DNA from: Tenrec ecaudatus
Taxonomy: Eukaryota > Chordata > Mammalia > Afrosoricida > Tenrecidae
DNA: 64,000 bases
Direction of reading: 5' to 3'
Assembly (NCBI RefSeq): GCF_050624435.1
Contig: NC_134530.1
Span: forward strand, 142,888,721 to 142,952,720
In this document: piece after piece, positions 20,267-32,521 of the stretch
Layout: each line of letters starts with the position of its first letter
Numbering within the stretch: position 1 is the first letter of the stretch
Program-made: the position numbers and the translations under genes
The notes under the pieces: model-generated
The model's input: the letters and a program-made list of their open reading frames with translations, nothing else
Databases searched by the model: none
What the model was told of the DNA's origin: nothing

Positions 20267-22998
20267 GTGAGTTTATCATCCCAGTTCATCCGCAACTATT
20301 TAGGGGGAGAAGAAGTCAGGATCATTCTCTCCCCCTCTCTTTTGCCTTTTTTTTTTTTTTTTTGCGAGAGACTGGGAGGTGGGGAGATAGGAGTCAAAAT
20401 AGTTACGGATCACACCAAGTTTGCACATATTTGTGTGTTTGAAATTAAATGCAATAAATATAGTAGAGAAAGAGAACACGGTGACTGTTCCATTAGGAGG
20501 ACAAAGACTGCCAAGGCCTCTCTCAGAAGCGCCGACTTCCTTCAACGGGCGGATTCAGGGAGAAAAATGAAATCGCAATGTGATCTGCCTCTACCCTCTC
20601 CATTCTGTTCAAGGAGTTTGGCGATAGATTTTAGGGTTGGGAGATGGTTTGGGCAAAGCAATCCCCTGTCTACATGGATAGATTGCTCATAGGAGGCAGC
20701 ATCAAATGCTGTGGGAAATGCATTATTGCTCTGTCAACGTTTTGTTTTTTCTAAAGCGGGGCTTTCCTTTGTGGTTCTAATTTTTCTAAACTTTCCCTTT
20801 CAGGTGACTTCAACAAAAACAGGTAAACTTTTCTGAAATGCAAACCTTCTCCTCCCTATTTGACTTCCACTTCCACAGTCATTTCACAGCAACTCTGCCA
20901 TATAGTGGTTAATTATGATTATAAATTTTTAAAAATTTTTAAACCTGTGGTGGTAGAGTTGATTCCAATACAGCAGTCCCATAATGTCGGCACTAAGAAA
21001 AGGGGATCAGCACGTTATGAACACTCACCTGTGCGCTAGCCCCTCAGTCAGGGCGAGCAAGATGAAAACGGGGTAGACCAATAAGCAGCTCAGATGCAGA
21101 AAACAAGTCCTCCTGAGGAATCTTTGCTGAATACTGTACTGTATCCAGCAGCAAGTTTGGTGTTTGATTCAGCAATGTATGCAAGCATACAGACATGCAT
21201 TTTCTTGTCTATAGCTAGCCATGTGTGAAATACCGTCAGCGAGTGTCATGTCAGGGAAGAAGCAAAATCTTAGTCCCAAACAGGGAAGCGCGGGAGTTAC
21301 ATCACTTAAAGTTTGTCTTCAGGGGAATTAAAGGAGACAACTAGAAAACTGTTTTTGGATTTTGTTTTGTTTTCGGGAAATTTCCAGGATTCCCTACTTT
21401 ACTAAAAAAGAGCTCTCCGTTCCAGGAGATGACATCCTTAATATAAAGACCGTGGCCACTTGGCGCTGGAAAAGGGTTTTCTCATAAAAAAAAGACTTGA
21501 CCACAACTTTTCTTAAGTAAATAAATGACTGGAGGTGATGCTGCATGCTCTGGACGCCTCTAGACGGGAACTTTATGTTTATTGGACTTTAGGTGAATCT
21601 GTAGGAACCATATCATATATCAGTTCTATCACCAACAAACTCTCAGAGCGATTCAATGGACCCTAGAACAGCCGTGGTTTATTACGTGGTCTGTACCACG
21701 GCAAAGAAAGTGGAGCTGGTCAGCTAGAGACTGCTGGAACCCCCGAAACTAGGACTCTTAGCCGCCCCTCAGGCCTCGAGCTAACCTCACCATTGGGTTG
21801 GAAGAATCAGCTCTTTACGACCAAAGGGGCAGCATGCATCCAAGGCCAAGCCTCAGAGAGTAAGGAAAGAAGCAGGGACCACAGGGAGGACGTGGACATG
21901 GGATAAGTGCCGGGGCATTAAGAAGATGGCAATGGATGAGCTGAAACAAAATGTGTAGTCATTGCTGAATGCAAAACACCTAATTCATAATATAAAAAGT
22001 TTGTTTACAAAGAAAGTGGGAAGAAGAGAAGTCTTAATTGACTTAATACAGGTGTCAGAATGACCTATCAGTATCCAAAACACCCACCGGCTACCCTAGA
22101 GCTTCTACTAATACCACCTCCCTTGTTTCTTTCATTCACTTGGCTTCTCCAATAGGCAAAGTAATTTTCCTAAACGGCCTTTAGGCAGATGGGGTCTCGT
22201 CTCGCTGTGTGGTCTCTTGGGGGCCCCTCGGCCATCAGAACTGGCTCCGCCCACGCTCTTGGCACCCTCCAGAGAAGGGGCAGCCTGACTCCGATGGTGC
22301 TGTGGATTGATTTGTCCTGGCTTTGCAGTGGCTTTGAGGTGTTTTATTGATGCGGCTGCGTAGAAGGTTTCATTTGGCTGGGGGTGGGGGGGTGTCGTGG
22401 CTTTTTATTCCCCTTGAGCTCTGGCATTGCTGGCGCACGTGTGGTAGCCAAGGGGACTCTGGGCTAATTTCATCTGCTTTCCGTTGGTAGCATGCACAGA
22501 AGCTGAGGGCCATAGGGCTTCTTTACTGTTGACGGATCAGAGTGGTTGATGGCATATTGACAGAATTAAAGATTTCTCTTTGAATGATGATGGCAACAAA
22601 TGGACAAATGTGCTTGACACAATGGATGTATGTAGGGATTGTGATAAGAGTTGTACAAGTCCCCAATAAAATGATCTTTAAAAAAAGAAGAAAAAAGTTT
22701 CTCTTTATTAATCTAGTAAGTGGGCTAACCACTGAAGCAAGGAAGCAGGGGGAAGTGCTGTTAATTCATAGAAGTAACACACCTCGCTCAAGCATCTCCT
22801 TTCTTAAAAGAGGAACACAGCGCAGAGGAGCTGATCTTGCTGAGTTCATTGCTGGTGCTGCTCCGCCCCTGCCTGGACCAGCAACTGCCAAACAGCACAC
22901 CTGTCTCTCCAGCCTCCCCAGAACCTCCCTGTACCCACACTTCTCCAAGACTTCCCCAGATGAGCTCCCTTTCCTCTGTCCAAACTTGCTTGTCATGG

Positions 22999-23037
<39 letters not shown>

Positions 23038-26000
23038 CTTCTTAGCTTCCAAGGTGCACTTACACACACTGTCTACTCAAAGGACTTGCATAAGTTCACA
23101 CAAAAGCTCACACCAGAGCCAGGGCTCACACCCAGAGTTCCTGAATCCCAATTCTGCCCCATTTCCCTGCCACACGACGCTGATATTATTCCCGCCAGAC
23201 CATCGTGCTTCTCCAGCTCAATTCAACAGAGCGAGTTTGGTGCAGGCCCGTGGGGACACAGTCTGTGCCATGCTTCCTGTTTAGATGCCTTTGAAAGCCC
23301 TCCGCGAGGGCACTCGGGTCGTTAGTGGGTAGGACTCGATCGGGGCCTGTTTTCCCAGGAATCCTCATTAGTGGGGGAGAGTAAGAGAAGGTGAAGGAGT
23401 TGAGAGACAGCCGCGGGGTTAGAGGAAAGAAGGCCTAGGACTCGGGACCAGCAGTCGGGGTGTCGGGTGGGGTAACAGTGGGAGCCCTGCTGGAGAGGAG
23501 GGCAGACACAAGCCCTACCTACAACTTCAGCTCCTGCTGGCGAAGGACTGCGATTAGAAGGTCTGCCCCTGCCCCCAGTGTAGAGACAGGGCAAAGGAGA
23601 CAGGTGGGGTGATGTACAAGGAATGCCTGCTGAGGGACAGTGGAGGCTTTGTTCGTTTTTGCAGCATGATTCTGTCTGAGATGGTGCCAAAGTTAGCTCG
23701 CTGAGCTTTTTGTACAGAAAGCGAAGGTTGTCTGTGATCCATACACGGGGAGCTGGCGAGGGTGGGTGGTGGTAAGTGGAGCAGGGAAGTGAGACTTGGG
23801 AATCACACCCATTTGGTCTGTATTTACTCTTTCTCCCTCTTGGCCCTAGTTTTGTCCTGTAGCCTTGAATTTTGCAGTCGGTGGTTCTGCCCAGCTTGTG
23901 GAGCTGTTCAACACAAAAGGCCACGTGCATGTTTCAGATGGGAAATCCAGCGGCGTTGCTTGCGCTTTCCTTCCCATTGGATTTCTGGCATCTAGAAAAT
24001 TTTGATGTCTGTGGATTTTTGTAAAGTAGGGATCTGAGGGCCGTGTTATAGCTCCTACCCCATACCTAAAGTGTGTCGACTTTTGCCGTAGATTCACGCT
24101 CCCCGAGACAGTCATGACCAGGCCCATCCAGGTGAGGCGTGACAACGGCATCTCATTTTATGCTAAGGTGGAAGTTTGTTCGCTGTCTGACTGTAAATAG
24201 ACCTACTCCTTACGCACTGACTATCTTGTTAGCTGGCATTTCTTATCAACAGCAGTTGTAAAAAAATCTAATATCTGACTATTTTACACCTTAGCAATGT
24301 AAGTTGGCACTAGAGCGCCTCCAGGTGTGACATGACAGGAATGCTGACTGTGGGGGAAGGGTCTGCGTCAACCTGGTGGGGCTATGGCTCTTAGTGGCTT
24401 GGCACTTGGCACTGAGCTAATTGCGCAGTTATGTCGTGATACAATTAGCCTCCCTTTTGTGATCTGATGATACATCATAATATCTGCCAATCCGGCATTT
24501 TCCCACATGCAATTTAGAGACATCGATAACATTAATCTACTGTGATCCTCACCGATATCCATTGCCAAATATTCCATAATCATAAAAAGAAACGCATTGG
24601 TTCCTTCCTCCCACCCCTGGTCACTAATAAACTTTGGACTCTCTACCTTGGCCTACTGTCACAGTTCTCTAGTGCTGCTGGAACAGAAATACCAATAGTA
24701 GGTGGCCGGAACACACAGCTATTTGTACGGTTTAGAAGGCGAGAAGCCCTAAACCAGGCTGCCAGATTTAGGGAAATCTTTCTTTCTGTGCCAGCACTGC
24801 GGGAAGGTCCTTGTCTCTCCAGCGTCTGTTCTTGACTCCGTGGTGATCGCCATGTGTCAGGCCATCCCTCTCCATTTCTGCGTCCTTGGTGTGCATAAAG
24901 CACGTCCTAAGTCCTAGGGCCCCTTCACGTGACAAAGAAAACCCATTTCTAAATGGGATTGTAAGGTACAGGGAGTCGAATGTGCGGCACACATGTGGGG
25001 ACCTACCCTTCCATTCATAACACTTATGCTCCATCTTTTGCATAAGTGGGATCATACGGCATTTATCCTTCTGTGATCGACTGACTTCACAGATTTCCAA
25101 GTCCATGCAACGACATGCATGGCTTCGTTTCTCCTTGTAAGGCGGGTCGTCCGACAGAGACAGCGGTCATAGCTTTTCTTTCGTAGAGATGAATATGAAC
25201 ATTGTCCCACTCTGAAAATAAAGAGAGTGGCTGCTTTGGAGGAGCGACAACAAAGAACTGCCCTCCTTCCTTTCCACTGAACGTCATTGGGAAGCAGGCA
25301 GAGTGCTGGCGGCGGTGGCCACAGTGGTAGGGGGTGAGGGGAAGATGGAGGGGGAACTTAGCTGGGGGCTAAGTTCTGGGCCTGGCGGGGGGGACTTGCA
25401 GTCCAAAAGCACACAGAGACAAAGTATCCACTAACAACTGGGAAAAATTTCTCTGAAACCCCCTCACCGAAAGGGAGTCAGATACTTTGCCCACAACGTG
25501 AGCTTGCCCGTTCTCTTTTGGGAGAGCAACCTGCCATTCTTTGTGGGATTTGCTGCCATCTGGAAAGTGATGACCAGGCTTATGCCTGAGGCTGGCGGGA
25601 GAAGGGCTCCCCTTCCTGAACTGACGGGAAGCACGATCCTTCTGTGTGTCTGTGTGTCCTGACTAACGCACCACCTCAAAATCTCTTCCAGCTCCTGAAG
25701 TACCCACCATCGACCAGGCTTATTCAAAACTCAGCAACAGCATCACTGTGGAGTGGGCTACAGTGCCAGGGGCCACCAGTTACCTCCTCACGGCTGAAAG
25801 CGGGGGCACGGTCATTGAAACCGTGGTGGTGCATTCCCCTGGCACCGTGACAGGCCTGAAAGCGGCGACCGTGTACCAAATCACCATCAGGTCCCTCAGT
25901 GCTGCTGGGAGAAGCCGGGCATCCCCTCCAAAGCAGGCGAAGACAGGTCGCCCTGGGTGCTCGGCTTCTGGGGTCTGCTTGCTTGTGTCCTGGATCGATG

Positions 26001-26108
26001 ACACTGAGCCTGCAAGTAAATGCAAAAAGCCATTTGGCATCGTCTGAGCGCCTGCAATGCAGGTCTCGGAGGCAAAAGGCACCAAATGATATTTTTTGGG
26101 AGCTCAGT

Positions 26109-26150
<42 letters not shown>

Positions 26151-29100
26151 GAATTTCAATATCAGCTACTCTGCTTTGCTTTGCTTTGGAAAATAAAATC
26201 CAGTTCTGAGTGTGTTTAAAAGCACCCCTACCTTAAAGTCCCTGGAAGAGTGCTCTCTGTTTCGGCCATAAAGACCAGGCCAGATCACAAGAAGAAGAGA
26301 TCTTCTTCTGCACTTTGCCTGCCTGGCAGACATAGGAACAATAATAGTGGCTATTACTCAAACTACTTTAATAAAGTTGAAGCGAGGTATATTCCTCAGG
26401 GGGGAGCCATGGTGGTGCAGTGGGTTAAGCATTGGGCTGCTAACCACAAGGCCAGCACTTCAAAACCACCAGCCAGTCATGGGGGAAAGATGAAACTGTC
26501 TATTCCCCTAAAGATTGATGGCCTCAGACACTCACAGGGCCAGTTCTACCCTGTCATCTAGGGTCACTATAAGTCAGAATAGGCTCAATGGCAATTGAGC
26601 ATGGATTTGGATTTATAGTTCTGAGAAGTTGCTTATATATGTAAAAATCATTGAAGCCATAATTTCCCCATTAATATATACTGTAATCACCCCACCTAAA
26701 CTTCAAAAACCAACACCATCACGTTGATTTTTTCAACTCATGGACCCGTTATTGCAATGGTTCTCAACCCCTGGGTTGCGACCCCTTTGCAGGGTGAACG
26801 ACCTTTTCACAGGGATCGCCTGATCCCTAACAGAAGCAAAATGACAGTTATGAAGTAGCACCATAAATAATTTTCAGGTTGGGAGTCCCCACCACCTGAG
26901 GAACTGTAGGAAAGGGTCGTGGCACTGCTCTAGGGGGTTCGTGCGCCCTAAACCATTGTGGGCATGGATGCTGCACCTGTCTCCTGCAGAGTGATCGGCG
27001 GGTTTGAATCACTGACCTTGTTAGCAGCCCAGCGCTCACCGGACAGCGCCTCCAGGGCCCTGGCTCTCATCACAGGGATGTTTCTTCTAACTTCTGACCC
27101 CTCTCCAGCGGACAATGATGCCGAATAATTAGTTTTCCTTCTTCCCCATCCCTTTGAGCAGTCGTTTATGATTCACACACACCAAGCAGCAAGTGCCGGG
27201 GGGAAGCCGGCTGTGGATCCTTTGGCAAAGCAAAGGGAGGGAGGACACGGGGACCCAGCTGACCGAGATGCTCGGTGGCTTCCTTTCTAAGTGTGGATTG
27301 CCCTGTGTTGGACTTCCTTGGAGTCAATACATGTCTTTTTTTCATTTTCTGTTGGTCTCTTTAGTTTTGGCTGCCCCAATTCTAGAAATAAGCTCTCCAA
27401 GTCCAGACTCTATTCTGGTGCGGTGGGAAGCTGTCTACATGGCCATTGGATTCTCGGTGTCCATCGTGAGAGCCAACGGCTTGGGTCGAATATGGAAAGA
27501 GAACACTACAAACACCTCCTTGACATTCAGCAACCTGGATGCTGGCACTCTCTACACCATAAAGGCCTGTGCCTGGAATGCCAACGGGATCCCCGGGGAT
27601 GACTCCACTCGCAACCAGAGAACAAGTAAGCGGCTCGACCCCGGCATGCTCCTTTTTGAGGACCGAGGGGCCTGGGCATTGTAGCCCTGGAGAGCAGTGT
27701 GTGTGATAAGAACGGAGCAGCTGGCAGCAGCTATTTAAGTTGATGATGAAGTTATTTATAGCGCCTTGACTATGCCTCCTCGGTAATTTAACCGCTTACT
27801 GGATGTGTAAAGAGTGCTGTTCAGAATACAGAGAGCACAGCGCCCCTACCCCCACCCCCTGCCAACCCCCCACCTCCCGCACAGCCCGCCCTGGAGCCAA
27901 CTCAGCTCTGAGTCATCACTCCATAGCGCACAGCATGAAGTCACTCTGGTTAGGGCTTTCCTGGGACCAGGCCAAGAGTCCGACCAAAAAGAATGACACC
28001 AAACAGGAAACTCATTGGTTCAGCGGACATTTGATGAGTGTGTGCCAGGGCTCCTGGTGGCTCAGGGGGTTAGCCGTGGGCTGCTAACCACAAGGCCAGC
28101 AGTTTGAACCCACCAGCCGCTTCGTGGGAGCAAGAAAGACGGTTCCAGCTTCCGTACAGCGTCACAGCCTCAGACACCCATGGGGCAGTTTTACTCTGCC
28201 CTATCGGGTTGTGAGGAGTCGAAATGCACTCGAGGGCTGTGAGTTTGGGGCTTGCCAGCTGAGAGCCGACACCGCTCCAGAGATACAGCAGCACTCAGAG
28301 CAGAGTGCCCGCTGTCCTGGTGCTTGCACTGCATGCGAGTGGGCTCTCGTGTATTTCCCAAAGGGGCAGGGGGTGGCCTGAAGGGTACAGAGGGAGGAAG
28401 GGCGGGGTAGAGACTTTTTCTTCTCCTGAGGCCGAGTAAGCCATCCACTGGCAGGCAGCCCAGGGCGGCCAGGCTGTCACCAACTAGACGGTTTTGTATC
28501 TGGGAGAAGACTAAGGAAAGACAGGGTGGGGGTGGGGGTGGAATGAGAAAGAAGCCAGAATGTTCTCTCCAACACTTCCTAAGTTTCCTGATGAGTTAGG
28601 AGGGGAGCCCACTGTGTGAGGGAGCAGAGAAGGGTTTGCCTTACTTCTCTGCAGAGAAATCATACGAGAGTTCCACAGGTGAATCAGGATGGCCCTGGTG
28701 AATGGGGGGCGGCCATGACCAGCCAGTCTCCCTGGGACTTTTCCTGCACATGCCTGCCTCCCTGCTTTCCACAGCGCTGATTGAGGGCCCACTGTGTGTT
28801 GGCTATTGTTCAGTTGCTATCAAGTCAAGTGAAACACGAACCCTAACCTCAAAGAGCTCATTGTGTCCTAGGAGAGACAGATGTACGCGTGCACCACATG
28901 CAGCCGTGCGGGCCAGCAGGTGCTCCCTTTGAAGCGTGCACAGTGTGCAAAGAGGGCTGGGGGCTGGAGGAGCCATTTTTTAGGGCTGAGCGTGTCCTAC
29001 AGTCACCCCTCTATTTGTTTTCTCGTGTTTAAGATGGTTTCGTGTTTGGAGTAAGCCTCCTGTCCCTCATTTCCCCTGGTTCTTGGATTCCCATGTGGGA

Positions 29101-32100
29101 AAACAGGGTCCTTTCAACCACGTCAAGGCCCAGAACGACCCCAGAGCAGACCACCTGTAGAGATGGCCCACGGGAGAATGAGTCGGGTCCCCATGTGGTC
29201 AAACAGGGTCCGCTCTCTTTGGTCCCATCTGGGTCCCATCTGTGCCCAGCTTTCTAAAGCCTGACAGACGTTCAAAGGGGCTGGGGTTTCTCCCCGACAG
29301 TCCAACAATACAGCTTCCCAAGCTATTCAAGGGGAGGACACTGGAGAAAGGGGAGCCGTGTTTCCTAAGAGTCTGGGGGACGTGCTTTGGGTAAACCAAG
29401 AAGATAACATGATCCTCATATGTAATACCAGGAGTGAGAACGGAAAGGAAGTCTACTCTTCTGGAAAAAAACACGACCTGAAAGCTATAGCAGGGAGAGT
29501 CGGCGCAGGTCTCAGAGGAGTGAAGGGATACTTTCAAAGCTGCCCCAACCATGAGGGTATTTGATCGTGGCTAACGGGCCCTTCCACCTTGCACCTTGAC
29601 AATCTTACTTAATTCCTTTGACCACTTGTCAACTAGTGCATTCATTCCAAACATATTTAGCACCTATTATGGGCTAGGCCTGGGTCCATGTTTGGCGCAC
29701 ATGGTTTGCAGTCTACTATTCACTGAAAGGTCGGTGGTTCAAAACCAAGCAGCAGCACGGTGGAAAAAAGGCCTGGCAACCTGCCTCCATAAAATTATAG
29801 CTAAGAAAACCCTATGCGGCATTGTGCTCTGTAACACAGAGAAATGTCATGAGTAGGAATCACCTCAATTGCAACAAGTTTGGATTTTCAAGTTGTTATG
29901 CTCAAGGCACAGATCTTAGACAAATGTTACAATTGAGGGAAAATTAAATAACAATATGATTAAATACCAAGGTCGCATGTTCATCATGAGTTTGCATGAC
30001 TAATGGAAAAGATATCACCAGTTCCCAGGTACCCTAAATCTCAACTTTGTTTTCAGAACCCTTGTAATCACCCTTCTACTCATCCTTCAACATTGTTAGA
30101 CCAAATCGTACTTAGATGCTTTTTCTTAACTTTTTTTGAGTGATTATACTTATTTTAATGTCTTAGATAGCCAATTCTATATCAGAAATAACCCAAGAGG
30201 AGGATTTTAACAAATTTTTAAAAATCATCACAATCCATCCATACATCCATAGTGTCGAGCACATAATCAGTTTTTCAGCACATTTGAAGGGACAGAATTC
30301 AATCCATAACATTCCGTTCTTTGCCCCCTGAAATTGTTTTCTTTGTCGCAAGCGAAACACATTTACTCCATCACATCATCCCCACCATCTTAAATCAACT
30401 CTACTTCCCAAATCTGTTCATTATGACTCAAGGAAATCAAATAGGGGTGAGATTTGAGGTGCACACCATCCTGGGGGATCACACTTGAATTCTTGAGGCT
30501 GCTGCAAAATCTTCATGGTGCCTTCTCAAAAATGCAGGTCCTCGTGCTCCTGCCAACATTCAAGTTGCGTTCGACAGTGGGGCTCTGACGGCGTCGGTTT
30601 CATGGACCCGGACAGAAGGAGCTTTCAACTACACGGTGCTGGCTTTGGGCGGCTCTTCAGAGCGGGGCTGCAGTACGCCTTTCAGTTCCTGCACCATCTC
30701 TTCCCTCCGCTGTGGGACAGAGTACTCCATCTCCGTTGTAGCAAGTAACGATGCAGGATCTAGCAAATCAGCTTCAGCAGTGGGCCTGAAAACCGGTATG
30801 TAAATTAGAGTGGAAAGCCTTTGGGGCTGGCAAGTCCAAGTGCCTTCCAAAGGGAAATAAGTAATCACCCAGCACTGTTCCAGAGCATTCTGGAAGAAGT
30901 GAAACAGAATGTCCCATCAAGGGCGAAAGCACCGAGTTAAACACTCTGATGAAGAATAGCCATGGCCAGACCAGGTACCATGCATTAGAAACATGATTCT
31001 TCGAAAACAAGACATGCTGGTTCCTAGTCCAGATCTTTCCTTAACTGGTTGTTATTTCATTTGTAAAAGCTGTGAAATCCCAAGATGCAGGTCAAGTACC
31101 TGCAACTCTGACTGTAGTATGGTGAACGGCCTCTTCTTTATCTCATGCTTCACCCGGGCCTTTAAAGATAAAGACGCAGGTGCATTCGTTCTGCATGTGG
31201 GTTTGGATGTTTCCTGTTTCTGTTCTTCTCAGGTTAAACCAACAAATGTACCCAATGGAGGTTAACACCCCTATTGAGAAATATGCGTGTGTCCGGGGCT
31301 GGAGACTAACCTTTAATGAAGGCCTGCCAGGTCCTACGCATTGCTTTCAGTGTTGTTGACTCGTTTTCACCTGATAGCGACTCCATGGGACAGAGTAGAA
31401 CCGGCATTTCTATGGAACGATGTCTCGTGGCTCAATGGTTACTCATTTGGTTGCTAAAAGTCAGTGGTTCAAATCTCCCAGTAACTCTGTGGGAGAAAAG
31501 ATCTGGCAGTCTGCTCCAGAGAGATGACGGGAAACCCCGCAGGGCAGCTCTGCTCTGCTCTATGGGGTCCCTGGAAGTTGGGGTCAACTCAAGGCACACA
31601 ACTACAGCAGTCTTGATCAAAGACCGTCGGGTCTTAACTCCTATAGGGCTACTGGATGGGTTTGAACCTCCAACCTTTGATTAGCAGCTGAGCGTTTACC
31701 TCTGGTGCCACTCGGACTCCTTGTGCGGAGCACTACAAATACATTTAATTTAATTCGCACGGCAACGCAGTGAAATGAACTGTATCGATTCCTTTTTCCA
31801 GATAGGAAAATTGAAACTCAGGTTAAATCATTTCCCCAAGGGCACATGTACTCAGTGGTAGATTTGGGGTTCAAGTTCAAATTTGCCTGATCTTATTCCT
31901 CTACATCAAATAAAATGCAGATAATTTTTTTAAATGTCCGCTTTATCGAAAGGTCAGACTTCAGTCCTTCTAAATTTAAAAGAGAATCCTGGTGGTGCCG
32001 ATGTTAAGAATTGGGCTGCTAATTGCAAGGTCAGTGGTTCGAAACCACCAGCTGCTCTGTAGGAGAAAGGAGAAAGACCAAGTTTTCTACTCCGGTGAAG

Positions 32101-32442
32101 AGTTACCGTTTCGGAAATTCACAGGGAGAGTTCTACTTTGTCCTATAAGGTTGCTGTGAGTCGGCACCACGAAGTTTTGTTTTGAAGTGTAAAATACTTC
32201 AGAGCAGAGCGGAAAAAAGCATCATTAAGCTGACACACTCTGCTCCACAGGGAAGAAGGAGAGCCAGCCCCTGAGTCCCTGTTGGATTGAATGGTGACCC
32301 TCCAAAATACATGTTGGGATCCTGACCCCTGAACTTGTGGAAATAATCATATCTGGCACTAGCGATTTCCTTGTGTCACTATAGGGTGTGTCTTTAAACT
32401 TAGTCACTTAAAATGAGCAGATGAGATGCATGCGTGAACCCA

Positions 32443-32521
<79 letters not shown>

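Larger units (their letters stand above)
20823..25691 (+). other. FNDC7: FNDC7 intron 2
   Basis: 4.87 kb. It holds an L1-like 3' end (22582-22697), a shared 80-bp flank, an AC microsatellite and a possible old repeat at 24655-25110. The stretch 21540-22570 has no feature I can classify; 23040-24640 likewise, despite a long chance open frame on the minus strand. Confidence 0.8.

Noticed and set aside
21580..22000. Possible repeat or conserved block around 21.6-22.0 kb
   Set aside because: It reads like repeat text but I could match it to nothing in this window or to a family I can name, so no call is made.
22584..23325. Open frames containing poly-(Thr-His) or poly-(Cys-Val)
   Set aside because: Direct translations of the AC microsatellite.
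23322..23930. 202-codon open frame on the minus strand in FNDC7 intron 2
   Set aside because: Low-complexity Pro/Ser/Cys-rich translation, no known domain, no splice or promoter context; a chance frame in GC-rich intron DNA.
26403..26480. tRNA gene, from the tRNA-like head of the SINEs
   Set aside because: Only A/B-box remnants; no cloverleaf with intact acceptor stem, and the head always continues into the AfroSINE body.
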